A DNA stretch of 64,000 bases, taken from assembly GCA_025267735.1 (NCBI GenBank), contig CM046311.1, positions 30,981,399 to 31,045,398 on the forward strand, in the 5' to 3' direction. A program made the translations under genes and the position numbers. This DNA is from Mactra quadrangularis (taxonomy: Eukaryota; Mollusca; Bivalvia; Venerida; Mactridae). Positions 50,101 to 55,028 of this stretch are shown in pieces; the stretch's first letter is position 1; each line of letters begins with the position of its first letter. Under the pieces are notes generated by a model. It made no database searches. It was not told the origin of the DNA and saw nothing but the letters and a program-made list of their open reading frames with translations.

Positions 50101-52132
50101 CTCAAAGGGGATAAGGGTTCGAATCCCACCCAGGAAGGTTAAACCCTTCCATGAAAATTTGACAATTGTGTCAATTTTCTTCCATTAAAAAGGTATATGG
50201 AGAAGTTTCCGGCCTTGTGAAAGGGTGTGGGAATACTGGTTATAGACAAAGGTCCAGGAAAGCTTGGTTAGGTGCGCTGAACGCCGTCAAATAATCAAAC
50301 TGTGTTGAAGCGGCATTAAACCTTGTATAAAGGTAGACTCCAACAAGACTACATCGTGTTTAATCCAAGTTCTTTTTCTAAAGATGTCTGGGCTTAAAGG
50401 TACTAGTTCACAGATTTGGTTAAGATTTTTCAATATTTTCAAAATATCACTCAGTGTCTACAATTGTGTCAAAAAAATTAAGTCTTGATATTTTAGGACA
50501 AACTGACCTACAGATTTCAAGAAATATACAATAAAAATCTAAATAAATGCCCTAAAATTGTCTATACCGTAACATACGGGGTAGATTTTTATTACTTGAA
50601 ACACCATCATTTGTACTTGTATGTCAATTTGCACTAAAATTGTCATTATCAAATCACTAATTTTCTGCTTGAAAAATGTTTCCGAACAATTTTAATAGTT
50701 TCCGGAAAAGTTGATGTTTAAATTGAAATCTGTGAATGAGTACCTTTAACCTACTTCTAGTCTTATTAAAATTTCTACAACTAAGACACATTTTGAAAAC
50801 TCTAAACAGGGGATCCCTTATCCCAGAAGGATCTGTAAATGAAGTTATAATATACTGAAAAAGTGGGGGACCGGAGACATAAAAATGAGGGACTTTAGTC
50901 AGTTATCTTTCCTTGATAAATCTGAAGCAATCCAATCGGTAATTAGGTCCTATCAGTTGGAATCGTTGGATTCTAACATTGAAGTCCTATGTAAGGATAA
51001 CAAAATATTTCATCTAATTTCTTTCTTGTTAAATTAAGATATTAACAGCAGTGATGAAATTTAGATAGTTCTTAACCCTAACAATACTTTGCTTGATTTT
51101 CAAACAAATTAAATGATTTACAAAAAAGTTATTTAAGATTAATTTTGGCAAATTGACATTGAAAAGTAAGGGTAAAATTCGAGTAATCCAACTGATTGGA
51201 CCTACCTATTTGAAAAGTATACAAGTAAGAGGAAATAACTGACAAATGTCCATTATTGTTAAACAAAATCATTCTTACTACTTGCTGCGTCGCTTGCACC
51301 AAATAAGAAATCTGCTACATCGTCAAGTTGTTGAGCCGATGCCTGAAGTAAAATAATTTAATATTAATGATAACTTGTTAAGCATGTTCATATAGTAAGT
51401 GTGAGTTTCTTTCAATCTCCGTAAAACAGTACACAAGTTATAATTATCTATGCGACGTATAAAATTACATTAAAATTTCGTTATACCAGTAATTGGTAAA
51501 TATATTAGAGCGATTGTTTGTTCATGCTCGGCACTGAATTAAATTTAAGCTGATTTCAGGGTATTTTAAATCCTTCGAATGGATATTTTGATACCTATGA
51601 CTTAATACTTGCATCACTAAAAGTGTTGATAAAATCGATGTCCAATTGAAAATCTAAAAAAGTTGAAAAAGTTAAAATGCGGTAAAAAGTCTGCTTCCAT
51701 ATATATGTTCAGCCGTGTTTACAATCAAGTACGATAACTTCTGATCATTGAAATCACCCTCAGGCAGGCGATCCCTCACAGTACCCATTTACACATGGGT
51801 GGAATGGAACAATATTAGATAAATTTCTTGCAGTAGGAAATTAGCAGTTAGACCAAACCTGGGACATCTCGATCCCTAATCGCGCGTCCTATCATTGAAC
51901 CACTGCTCCTACTAAAGTTACATAACTAAAGAACTGTTAAAATGAATGTAGATATTGCATATTGTATTCCGTGTTATTTTGCACATTCGGCATCCAAAAA
52001 CATTATGTTCAAATTATAATGTGTATTATAAACTAATTATGGTAACAAATATATTTTAAAATATAATTCTCCTACCTGCATGCACACAAATGCGCAAAAA
52101 TATAACACCGTTTTGAAGGATAAAAAATCCAT
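16743..52132 (-). CDS. ADAMTS-like secreted metalloprotease with four C-terminal ShK domains, 28 exons
   Basis: Spliced model built by eye; every junction is GT/AG and phases agree. The exons sum to 3324 nt, giving 1107 residues. Domains in order: signal peptide 1-22, propeptide to RTKR (190-193), reprolysin-type protease about 194-400 with HEMGHLLGMSHD (zinc His333, 337 and 343; catalytic Glu334) and Met-turn Met355, disintegrin-like about 400-490, TSP1 about 494-545, Cys-rich to about 650, spacer about 655-760, three TSP1 (about 762-938), four ShK (about 943-1102). Known for the family: secreted zinc proteases that cut extracellular-matrix proteins, activated by furin-type cleavage. Inferred here: an extracellular matrix protease whose ShK tail may direct binding. 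The stretch between the first protease strands and the active site is about 10 residues shorter than I expect for ADAMTS, so a missed phase 0-0 exon between 44488 and 45435 is possible. A likely poly(A) signal (AATAAA on -) is at 16369-16374. I do not assign a vertebrate orthologue. Confidence 0.93.
17263..17708. mobile_element. Possible hAT-like MITE
   Basis: Begins TAGGGCTGTGGATTGTTGAG and ends CGCAGCAGGCCTA, roughly inverted. The interior has repeated CGAACCGAACCACGA and GATCGCGATCCGA / GATCGCGAATATCCGA motifs. Single copy in the window, in the last intron. Confidence 0.35.
17914..18033 (-). CDS. ADAMTS-like exon 27: ShK domain 3
   Basis: 120 nt, phase 1 to 1, acceptor TATTACAG, donor GTATGATA. 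Cysteine pattern C-x5-C-x7-C-x12-C-x3-C-x2-C, ending CPQTCGVCR. The start is acidic (DDDN). Confidence 0.92.
18586..18994. mobile_element. Long-armed inverted-repeat element in intron
   Basis: About 409 bp. Arms of about 56 bp: CACTTTCTTTGTC...GAACGTTCTCAGTTTTT at the left and AAAAACTGAGAACGTTCACT...CAGAAAGTG at the right. Non-coding; between exons 27 and 26 of the ADAMTS-like gene. Confidence 0.85.
19151..19282 (-). CDS. ADAMTS-like exon 26: ShK domain 2
   Basis: 132 nt, phase 1 to 1. Cysteine pattern C-x5-C-x8-C-x15-C-x3-C-x2-C, ending CPAKCGVCN. The gap between the third and fourth Cys is the longest of the four domains. Confidence 0.92.
19919..20056 (-). CDS. ADAMTS-like exon 25: ShK domain 1
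   Basis: 138 nt, phase 1 to 1. Six cysteines in ShK spacing (C-x6-C-x10-C-x11-C-x3-C-x2-C), with W after the second Cys, SYM before the fourth, and a CTKTCGLC end. Phase 1-1 makes this exon a self-contained, shufflable domain. Confidence 0.92.
20296..20446 (-). CDS. ADAMTS-like exon 24: fourth TSP1
   Basis: 151 nt, phase 0 to 1, acceptor TACTTTCAG, donor GTGAGTAC. It continues as CSRTCGEGYRERNVTC and ends CNFGPCY, completing the fourth TSP1. The intron upstream of it (20447-24306) contains the 2-kb satellite array. Confidence 0.94.
20490..20722 (-). mobile_element. SINE family C, - strand copy
   Basis: Shows TTGAAATCATCTTCTAGCAG and TAACTCGAACGCAGGACCTC (complement of the tRNA-like head), matching 51675-51912. 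Intronic, directly upstream of exon 24's acceptor. Confidence 0.65.
21023..23056. repeat. Intronic satellite array, about 37 units of 53-56 bp
   Basis: Unit: ACGATATTTTAATTAATCAC, TATATGTTGTTACAAAATAG, TCAGCACACAATG. Lengths differ only in the CACACA(A)nATG spacer. Copies are nearly identical. A TTG to TAG variant (ATATGTTG / ATATGTAG) dominates the middle (about 21810-22720) and the original dominates both ends. It lies between exons 24 and 23. Confidence 0.95.
24307..24408 (-). CDS. ADAMTS-like exon 23: end of third and start of fourth TSP1
   Basis: 102 nt, phase 0 to 0, acceptor ATATTTTAG, donor GTAAGTGA. It encodes 'C...HP.....C....C' and then YWSTGNWSE, which opens the fourth TSP1. Confidence 0.92.
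24446..24592. mobile_element. MITE family 1, short copy
   Basis: Left GTTTCTCAACTGTAAAAAAG...ATTACACGGTGA, right TCACCCTGAAATTATCCAAAC...TTAAGAGAAAA. Intronic. Confidence 0.6.
24956..25055 (-). CDS. ADAMTS-like exon 22: third TSP1
   Basis: 100 nt, phase 2 to 0, acceptor GTGCTTCAG, donor GTAAGACA. It encodes RWSVSEWSNCSVSCGFG followed by R.V.CVEE, a canonical TSP1 repeat. Confidence 0.94.
25727..25853 (-). CDS. ADAMTS-like exon 21: second TSP1, second half
   Basis: 127 nt, phase 1 to 2, acceptor TTTAAAG, donor GTAACTTT. It encodes EKEDKVECKDD, then YHCDLAEKPSLTPRICTTQK and CAP, the usual 'C......C....P.....C....C' second half of a TSP1 repeat. An intronic SINE starts about 35 bp upstream of the acceptor. 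Confidence 0.9.
25889..26188 (+). mobile_element. SINE family B, copy 2
   Basis: Head GCCGCCCGGCTATCTCAGTTG with CGTGGGTTCGGGCGG, body ACGGCCATTTTCCCTCCTAC, tail GTTGCTACGGCGTTAAACCC. About 35 bp upstream of exon 21's acceptor and antisense to the gene. Confidence 0.85.
26205..26470 (+). mobile_element. Degraded tRNA-headed SINE (family D-like)
   Basis: Head GCGATCGTATCGCAGTGGTA with CACAGGTTTGATCCCCGGC (B box). The body is diverged and the tail is not clear. Confidence 0.5.
26588..26815 (+). repeat. Dispersed repeat, second copy of 9928-10185
   Basis: Shared GGTCATGCGTGTTTTTGTAC, TTTAAACAATGG and AAGTGTAAACTAA...CTATAAAATTGTAAAAA. It ends exactly where the composite element at 26811 begins. 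Confidence 0.75.
27655..27969. mobile_element. MITE family 6, second copy
   Basis: Opposite orientation to 11760-12062, sharing GTAAATCATGCTTGTTATGG-type, CACCACTTGGTAAATCATGC and CATCCTGGGCATCCC. The ends are more diverged. Confidence 0.8.
27974..28183. mobile_element. MITE family 1, intact copy
   Basis: About 210 bp with clear arms: TTGTTCGTTTTTTCTCAACT at the left, AGTTGAGAAAAAAACGGACA at the right, inner TTTCACGGTGA / TCACCGTGAAA. It follows the family-6 copy by a few bases. Confidence 0.85.
28440..28674. mobile_element. MITE family 7, 235 bp with 58-bp arms
   Basis: Left AGTTCTATTACATTAACCTG, right CAGGTTAATGTAACAGAACT; the arms continue through CACGGTCACTGAAT. Its inner arm resembles family 1 (ATAATTACACGGTCACTGAA), suggesting a related group. 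It ends about 30 bp from exon 20's donor. Confidence 0.9.
28705..28846 (-). CDS. ADAMTS-like exon 20: spacer end and start of second TSP1
   Basis: 142 nt, phase 0 to 1, acceptor TGATTCAG, donor GTTTTGTA (weak, but needed for phase). It ends in YAWASIPTLGCPVSCGSG, the TSP1 'W....w..C...CG.G' pattern with the second Trp replaced. A 235-bp TIR element ends about 30 bp from the donor. Confidence 0.88.
28882..29176 (-). mobile_element. SINE family A, - strand copy
   Basis: Tail GGGTTTAACGCCGTGTCAAC, body ACTCACCTACCCTTCAACAA, head end GCGCTACCGATCCGGATT. Confidence 0.85.
29285..29500. repeat. Possible dispersed repeat
   Basis: GGGCCATGATGACCCTTGAT followed by AGTGACCTTAACCTTGAACC and GTGACACGTCCCTTTGTC. 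It looks like decayed repeat DNA; no second copy seen in the window. Confidence 0.3.
29738..29889 (-). CDS. ADAMTS-like exon 19: spacer domain
   Basis: 152 nt, phase 1 to 0, acceptor ATTTCAG, donor GTAAGCTC. It encodes VVINGARVLNANG and YTTVPEKLEIRDKTPVDLVI. The latter fits the 'Y.....pE.l...Gp....l.i' spacer motif. Confidence 0.92.
30105..30510 (-). repeat. Dispersed repeat, - copy of 15895-16320
   Basis: Reverse complement of that segment over about 400 bp with moderate divergence (AACCCGATCTAAAAATTTCC, GTTATGATACGTAACTTGTT, GTTTCGTCTAGATGAAAGC). Intronic. Confidence 0.8.
30976..31255 (-). mobile_element. SINE family A, near-complete - strand copy
   Basis: Tail GGATTTAACGCCGTATCAAC, head end GCGCTATCGACCCGGGTT. 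It includes GGGATTCGAACCCG, the complement of the tRNA T-arm. Confidence 0.9.
31318..31395 (-). CDS. ADAMTS-like exon 18: spacer domain start
   Basis: 78 nt, phase 1 to 1, acceptor TTTTACAG, donor GTAAGTAA. It encodes YVNVVTIPKGSFNIVV, matching the 'Y..v..IP.Ga.nI.i' opening of the spacer domain. The other two frames hit stops. Confidence 0.92.
31755..32067 (-). mobile_element. SINE family B, near-complete - strand copy
   Basis: Tail GAGTTTAACGCCGTAGCAAC, body GGTAGGAGGGAGAATGGCCG, head end TGAGCAAGCGGGCGGC. About 40 bp downstream of exon 17's donor, in the sense orientation of the gene. Confidence 0.9.
32111..32234 (-). CDS. ADAMTS-like exon 17: Cys-rich region, DDCGVCNGDGSTC
   Basis: 124 nt, phase 0 to 1. 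It encodes HFGCDG and DDCGVCNGDGSTC, a near-invariant ADAMTS motif. Donor GTAGGTGG at 32103-32110 was chosen because phase 1 is needed to read exon 18. The acceptor (CTATTTATAG) and the first 11 nt of this exon are the first member of a 43-46 bp tandem array that runs into the intron. Confidence 0.92.
32224..32690 (-). repeat. 43-46 bp tandem array built from an exon 17 splice acceptor
   Basis: About 11 units. On the - strand each carries a copy of ATTCTATTTATAG followed by CATTTTGGATGTG, i.e. the acceptor and first bases of exon 17. The most upstream units degrade (TATTTTTAG, TTTTTTAG). The first unit overlaps the real exon boundary at 32234/32235. Confidence 0.9.
33873..33991 (-). CDS. ADAMTS-like exon 16: Cys-rich region
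   Basis: 119 nt, phase 1 to 0, acceptor CTCTTACAG, donor GTAAATTA. It encodes 'C.Y.V......YQDGTEC' and 'SRCVQGECR', i.e. the conserved DGT.C and CV.G.C motifs of the Cys-rich domain. Confidence 0.92.
34181..34443. mobile_element. MITE family 5, truncated copy with an empty nested site
   Basis: Left ATAGTCCAACAGAATTAACC as in 43334-43732; the right end is lost. It reads ATAATAAGTACAATGC where the 11.5-kb copy carries the nested family-6 element, so it preserves the unoccupied TA site. Confidence 0.8.
34666..34750 (-). CDS. ADAMTS-like exon 15: Cys-rich region
   Basis: 85 nt, phase 0 to 1, acceptor TTATTTAAG, donor GTAAAACC. It encodes ACKPYVNDREQQCNDTG and then a segment ending CYNYPG. This matches the 'C.....dfR.qQC' start of the ADAMTS Cys-rich domain. 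Confidence 0.9.
35594..35875 (+). mobile_element. SINE family A, complete + strand copy
   Basis: Head CCCGGGTCGATAGCGCAGTT (A box) and GTGCGGGTTCGAATCCCACC (B box), body GTGAGTACTGGTTATAGACA, tail GTTGATACGGCGTTAACTCC. Best reference copy in the window. Confidence 0.92.
36510..36573 (-). CDS. ADAMTS-like exon 14: end of first TSP1
   Basis: 64 nt, phase 2 to 0, acceptor CTTTTACAG, donor GTAAGTTA. It encodes PQFGGKDCVGISTSAQLCNL, the 'P..GG..C.G.....qlCn' half of TSP1-1. Confidence 0.93.
36677..36778 (-). mobile_element. SINE family B, 3' fragment
   Basis: GGGTTTAACGCCGCAGCAAC and CTCACTCCTCCTGGAAAGGC, then truncated. Confidence 0.75.
37079..37303. mobile_element. Foldback element with 57-bp arms
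   Basis: Left ACTTCAACACCGGTTCAATC...TTTGTTTGGTCATGTTACGC, right TGTAACATGACCAAACAAAA...GGTGTTGAAGT. It shares CTTCAACACCGGT with family-2 foldbacks, so it is probably related. Between exons 14 and 13. Confidence 0.85.
37389..37543 (-). CDS. ADAMTS-like exon 13: first TSP1 repeat
   Basis: 155 nt, phase 0 to 2, acceptor TAATTTTCAG, donor GTACGTGT. MCMGGRCVP ends the disintegrin-like part. WSEWSKFTPCSRSCNGGI then opens the central TSP1 repeat and R.R.CNNP follows, the classic ADAMTS TSP1-1 signature. Confidence 0.95.
37914..38589. mobile_element. 675-bp foldback element with about 235-bp arms
   Basis: Left TGAAGTGTTTTCGCGAGGAC...AAAAATGTAGAAACGTCTCC, right GGAGACGTTTCTACATTTTT...CACGAAAACACTTCA. 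The arms are imperfect. A partial single-arm copy lies at about 53805-53945. Between exons 13 and 12. Confidence 0.85.
38721..38825 (-). CDS. ADAMTS-like exon 12: disintegrin-like / DGT.C region
   Basis: 105 nt, phase 0 to 0, acceptor GCTTTCAG, donor GTATGACT. It encodes DPCTNMHCGG and FVDGTDCFNNRS. The 'C..l.C.......DGT.C' pattern is characteristic of the segment just before the first TSP1 repeat. Confidence 0.93.
39985..40078 (-). mobile_element. SINE tail fragment (family D type)
   Basis: GGGTTTTACGGCGCACCAAC and GGTCATATCGCGCCG, nearly the same as 53470-53520. 17 bp from exon 11's donor. Confidence 0.6.
40096..40264 (-). CDS. ADAMTS-like exon 11: disintegrin-like region
   Basis: 169 nt, phase 2 to 0, acceptor CATCACAG, donor GTAAGTAC. 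It encodes LLPGTIYSPGDQCRLTF, matching the family's 'LPG..Y..d.QC.l.fG' after the protease domain. A SINE tail fragment (about 39985-40078) lies just past the donor, and the 49-bp minisatellite starts just past the acceptor. Confidence 0.93.
40300..42070. repeat. Intronic minisatellite, about 36 units of 49 bp
   Basis: Unit: ACAAAAAGAAATAGAGCATG, GTAATGGGAACTAAATCAGT, ACTTGTGTT. Variation concentrates in CATGG/CACAG/CATTG and GGGAAC/GGTAC/AGGAAC. Diverged units continue to about 42440 with longer spacing. It fills most of the intron between exons 11 and 10. Confidence 0.95.
42496..42624 (-). CDS. ADAMTS-like exon 10: third zinc ligand and Met-turn
   Basis: 129 nt, phase 2 to 2, acceptor AATTTCAG. 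It completes the motif as LLGMSHDTD (third zinc His343, Asp344), then IMSPGG gives the Met-turn. It ends with W...S..EF..F, the usual C-terminal helix of the protease domain ('FRWSKQSAEEFRSF'). Confidence 0.95.
43093..43236 (-). CDS. ADAMTS-like exon 9: protease domain with zinc motif HExxH
   Basis: 144 nt, phase 2 to 2, acceptor TGATTTTCAG, donor GTAAGTTA. It carries GFSYQKGIC, the NC..V.D.G.....ITIAHE stretch and HEMGH. His333, Glu334 and His337 of the model come from here. The intron splits the zinc motif right after HEMGH. Confidence 0.95.
43334..43732. mobile_element. MITE family 5, intact copy
   Basis: About 399 bp. Left TATAGTCCGACAAAATTAAC, right GTTAATTCTGTTGGACTATA; the arms extend to CTTGACC / GTTCAAG. 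Intronic (exons 9-8). Confidence 0.9.
44108..44240. repeat. GAT-rich microsatellite
   Basis: Runs of ATGATGATGATGATG with interruptions, followed by looser GATAATGATAATTATG repeats. Intronic. Confidence 0.9.
44408..44487 (-). CDS. ADAMTS-like exon 8: protease domain, short linking exon
   Basis: 80 nt, phase 0 to 2. Chosen acceptor CCCACTTCAG at 44488-44490; an alternative AG 20 nt further in would put a stop in frame, which decides the boundary. It encodes GSKFFYRAEYEIVNTICIRD and then PCDVILR. The D.ILR part aligns with the family's 'hD.AvLLT' strand. This is the least certain exon of the protease domain because the segment is short. Confidence 0.75.
44993..45225 (+). mobile_element. SINE family C, + strand copy
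   Basis: Head TCTAGTGGTTGGACGCCCGC and CCTGGTTCGATCCCCACTGG (B box), body AGGGATCGCCTGCTTGAGGG, tail GGCTGAACATGTATATGGAA. Intronic, antisense to the gene. Confidence 0.85.
45436..45522 (-). CDS. ADAMTS-like exon 7: protease domain
   Basis: 87 nt, phase 0 to 0, acceptor ATGTTCAG, donor GTAAGTTT. It encodes ANTVYQHKSLGQVVQLSIKE, matching the helix and strand ('N..Y...SLG..V.l.l') after the first strand of reprolysin proteases. Confidence 0.9.
46703..46866 (-). CDS. ADAMTS-like exon 6: furin site and first protease strand
   Basis: 164 nt, phase 1 to 0, acceptor ATATTACAG, donor GTAAGTAC. It contains RTKR followed by AADSQNDIKYIELRMVVE. RTKR is a furin-type cleavage site, and KYIELRMVV is the usual opening strand of the reprolysin domain. 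Confidence 0.93.
46993..47175. mobile_element. GGCGGATC-ended element, short copy
   Basis: Left GGGGCGGATCTATG, right CTGGATCCGCCTTTG. G-rich and C-rich subterminal parts (GGGGGGTCC / GGACCCCCTGACC). An internally deleted member of the family. Confidence 0.7.
47486..47618 (-). CDS. ADAMTS-like exon 5: propeptide with possible cysteine switch
   Basis: 133 nt, phase 0 to 1, acceptor TATGTTTCAG, donor GTAAGTCA. It starts TGVLSLENISYYFDPLN and ends in KPHKCAVQ. The lone Cys in KCAV sits before the furin site and may be the cysteine switch that keeps the zymogen inactive (inference from family knowledge). Confidence 0.9.
48369..48508 (-). CDS. ADAMTS-like exon 4: propeptide, Cys-rich part
   Basis: 140 nt, phase 1 to 0, acceptor AAATCTTCAG, donor GTAAGTGC. 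It encodes a segment with CACYYTG-like and ANVCGGL motifs. This matches the 'C.Y.G......S.a.lS.C.GL' signature of reprolysin propeptides. Confidence 0.92.
48560..48665. repeat. Short irregular repeat (CAAAATGGCCGCCAAAT type)
   Basis: Five or six loose units with (A)AAATGG(T/C)C(G/A)CC motifs. No function seen. Confidence 0.5.
49356..49499 (-). CDS. ADAMTS-like exon 3: propeptide
   Basis: 144 nt, phase 1 to 1, acceptor TATTATTGTAG, donor GTAAGTTT. It encodes propeptide sequence including YMIRMHENEFNITLLQNSG, like the beta-strand-rich ADAM/ADAMTS prodomain (the 'F.L.L..N..L' pattern). A CCGT microsatellite starts about 40 bp upstream of the acceptor. Confidence 0.9.
49541..49591. repeat. CCGT microsatellite
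   Basis: About 12 CCGT units with one interruption (GTCCGTACGTCC). Upstream of exon 3's acceptor on the - strand. Confidence 0.9.
50038..50327 (+). mobile_element. SINE family A with duplicated tRNA-head segment
   Basis: The head reads GTGCAGTTGGTAGCGCAGTTGG..., a 13-bp duplication of the A-box region (GCAGTTGGTAGCG twice). Body GAAGTTTCCGGCCTTGTG, tail TGTGTTGAAGCGGCATTAAA. Confidence 0.88.
50888..51253. mobile_element. MITE family 4, copy 2
   Basis: Left AGGGACTTTAGTCAGTTATC, right GGAAATAACTGACAAATGTCC. It abuts exon 2 of the ADAMTS-like gene (25 bp from the donor). Confidence 0.85.
51279..51342 (-). CDS. ADAMTS-like exon 2: start of propeptide
   Basis: Acceptor TTACTTCAG, donor GTAAGAAT, 64 nt, phase 0 to 1. 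It encodes an acidic stretch with QQLDDVADFLFG. A 365-bp MITE copy ends 25 bp beyond the donor (at 51253), so it lies very close to the splice site in the intron. Confidence 0.85.
51675..51912 (-). mobile_element. SINE family C, - strand copy
   Basis: Body ACCCTCAGGCAGGCGATCCC, head end TCATTGAACCACTGC. It lies in the first intron, about 160 bp from exon 1. Confidence 0.8.
52076..52132 (-). CDS. ADAMTS-like exon 1: start codon and signal peptide
   Basis: ATG at 52130-52132 followed by 19 codons of hydrophobic signal sequence (MDFLSFKTVLYFCAFVCMQ), then a CAG/GTAGGA donor, phase 0. With exon 2 the end reads ASA before QQ, a good signal-peptidase site. This is the only Met upstream of the propeptide exon that gives a signal peptide, which decides the start. 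No convincing TATA box was seen upstream. Confidence 0.85.
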
Positions 52133-52575
52133 GATTTTTTTACAAACAAATCATAATGCTATCACAGTGCACAGGTAAAAAATGCGAAATTATGAAATGC
52201 AAGTCTTCAATTTTGTCCCTCTTATATTCCTAAACACGTACATGTAGTTGCTATTCAATTAAGATTCATTGCGGAAAATAAACCACAGCATGAATATAAA
52301 ATACGCAAAACATAAAAACTGTACCCCGATAATGTCATAGCGCCTATTGTTAAATTGTGATTTAATTTCGCGTTTATCAGTGCCAGGGTTCGAAAACATA
52401 ATAGATCAGTAAAATATGTTTGAGAACGCGTTGGTTAGGTCATACAGGCATATCAATGAAAGCCTCGTAAACCACATTCAGGAAACAACGCAAAAAATAC
52501 GTTGACATTTTCATTGGTTGTTTAACCCTTTTGCCCTTCAAATAAGGAAAGGGCGTCGTAATCATGGTACCAAAG

Positions 52576-52881
52576 TATGGTGGCTGATTTATGCCATGTC
52601 GCATTGTTGTCCCGCGAGGCGCCACACGAAAACACGAAAGTACGACAAAATGGTCTTTTTGTCGTATCATCGTCCCGCAAGGTGCCATGCAAAAACACAA
52701 TCATGCGACTTTTCAATCATTTGTCGTGTTTTCGTCGGTGAAAGTACAATGCAACAACGTATTTTTACGACAAAACTTTTACAAAGGTACGACAAATTGT
52801 CTTGTCTTGTTGTTGCCTTAAATTTGTCATATTTTAGTGTTTTTCGTCCAACATGCGACATGGCATAAATTAGCCACCATA
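52576..52881. mobile_element. TIR element just upstream of the ADAMTS-like gene
   Basis: About 306 bp. Left TATGGTGGCTGATTTATGCC, right GGCATAAATTAGCCACCATA; the inner arms are also roughly complementary (ATGTCGCATTGTTG / CAACATGCGACAT). It starts about 445 bp upstream of the start codon, so it may lie in the promoter. All its open frames are arm artefacts. Confidence 0.85.
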
Positions 52882-53454
52882 CATAAGAGATTTACATGTA
52901 TCATACATTTGTTTATCTCATGTCGCTTGTTGATCTAGTTAGGATAGGGGACAGAGTACGGTAACCAGGACAAATCACTATTTACAAACATTCCTAAAAG
53001 TTTATTACATGAATTTGGTGTAAAAAGGTCGAAAATAAACAACTTTTTCTAACCTGTTAAGGAAAGAGTGAGGTTGGTGCTGTCAAACTAAAATTCACAA
53101 AATAACTTTGGCCGAAGTTTTCCAAAGAGTTTGAGGCTGTAAGCAGTCCGTCCGACTATATTTTGGTGAAATGTACCATTTAAAGCATACAATTTAACAT
53201 TGTCGAACTCTGTAGAACGTTGTCCTAACTACTAAATGGTTAATCTTTTTAGACGTATGTATATACGGCGTAAAATGGTCAAGCTCTTTGTACTGTTGTC
53301 TTCTATACAATATAAACTTGTCAATCTCTCTTGAATTTTGTATATACGCTATAAAATGCTCAAACTATTATAAATGTAGCAAATACAAGATACAAAATTG
53401 TTTACATAAACTTATTAATTGCAACCAATTGCTACGGTGTCAAACTCTTTGGAA

Positions 53455-53550
53455 TTTTATTGTTTGGTTGTTTGGGTTTTCGGCGCATCAGCACACAAAG
53501 GTTATATCGCGCCGCAAGCAATTGATGATACTATTAATGCCACCGAATTA
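53455..53550 (-). mobile_element. SINE tail fragment
   Basis: GGGTTTTCGGCGCATCAGCA and GTTATATCGCGCCGCAAGCA, followed by TTGATGATACTAT, as at 39985-40078. Confidence 0.6.
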
Positions 53551-53804
53551 ACATTGTTTTAATTCCTATATTTTATGATAAGTATTTGTTTCCTTCAGAT
53601 TGTTAGTATCGCATTTGATGGTACCGACTGAAAAAGTTCTCTAAGTGAGCTAACTTTAAAATGTTTGTCACGGATGTATTTAAGATCCTGACAGTCAAGG
53701 AGAACGTGTTTTGAAATGCTCGTCACATGGTATACATTTAGGTGCTGTCTCTCTTTTGAGAAAGTATGAATGTGGTAATCTGTTGGATTTTTAGCTCGAT
53801 CGGT

Positions 53805-53945
53805 TGGTGCATCCTAGAATCTGGTTCTAACTGCGAGTGACAATTATATTGCCACAGTCCTTTCATAGGTGGAAACCCTTATGTTCTTGTTTTTCTTATT
53901 TGTTTGTAGCGTCCTTTTTATAACAAAGGTTTAATTGTAAAACAT
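53805..53945. mobile_element. Single-arm remnant of the 675-bp foldback
   Basis: Resembles 37975-38115: AATCTGGTTCTAACTGCG, TTGCCACAGTCCTTTC, GAAACCCTTATGTTCTTG. Confidence 0.6.
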
Positions 53946-54195
53946 TTTACTCATTGCTTGTTAACTGTGTTGAAGATTCATGTTTTTACTGACGTTGTTC
54001 CTGACGTGGGGTCAGATTTCTTTTCTGGAAAATATCGAATGAAGTTATTTAGAATGTTTCTGATTTGGTTTACGATGATTTGATAAGATGTTTGTGTAAA
54101 TAATTTTTATACTAAAAACTAAAAGGAAGAAGTCTTTCATATTACAAAAGGAGAAATTCGATAGTTTTATATGCACGACATATATGTATTAATTT

Positions 54196-54491
54196 GTTTG
54201 TTTGTTTTTGTTGGATTTAACGCCGTAGCAACACATTGTACATGTATAGGTCATATAACAGCGTCCAGCGCACCAAACCTAGCTTTCCTGGACCATTGTC
54301 TATAACCAGTACTCACCTACCTTTCCACAAGGCTAGAAATTTTTCCATATACCTTATTAATGGAGGAAAAATGACATTATTGTCAAATTTTCATGGAAGG
54401 GTATAACCTCCCCGGGTTATTCGAACCCGTAACCCCTCGGGACACGAGATTCCAAATCGGTGTGCTACCAACTGCGCTATCGACCCGGGTT
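54196..54491 (-). mobile_element. SINE family A, - strand copy
   Basis: Tail GGATTTAACGCCGTAGCAAC, body ACTCACCTACCTTTCCACAA, head end GCGCTATCGACCCGGGTT. The T-arm segment is slightly deleted. Confidence 0.9.
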
Positions 54492-54730
54492 ACAATATAC
54501 TCTATTAATTAAATAAGTATTTCCATTCTACAAGTCTATAGAAAGTCATTAGCGTTCAGTGCAACTTAATAAATATGCATGTACTTTCGAAGATAAAATC
54601 TGCAAATACAAAATGTACTCTACCTCTGAAAATGATGTTCAAAATATAATAGCAACTAATCTGTAGGGAATGCTGTTCAATCGAATATTCAATTGATTTT
54701 CATGTGAATACGCACAAGATCACTTGGATA

Positions 54731-55028
54731 CGTAAGCGGATCTAGTGGGAGGTTAGGGGGTCCGGACCCCTCTGAAATTTCCAAAATGTAAAAGGTACCC
54801 GTCCATGAGTGTATTTTCAACTGTTAGCCCTTCCTAAGTAGAGAGAAGCAATTTGCTCGCCTTTGTATTTAACATAGATCTAATGGTTATGTAGTTTTTA
54901 TTATTAATATGTAATATGTTGCTTTATTCTGCAAACAGTAAGTAATGTTGTAGTGCTTCGAAAGTTTGGACCCCCACTAGAAAAAGTTTAAACTCCCCCT
55001 GGAAAATTATCCTGGATCCGCCCATGGA
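54731..55028. mobile_element. GGCGGATC-ended element, copy 3
   Basis: Left AAGCGGATCTAGTGGG, right CTGGATCCGCCCATGG, with GGGTCCGGACCCC near the left. The interior matches 974-1260. Confidence 0.75.

Noticed and set aside
52440..52868. Five overlapping open frames on both strands
   Set aside because: They mirror each other because they lie on the arms of the TIR element at 52576-52881.
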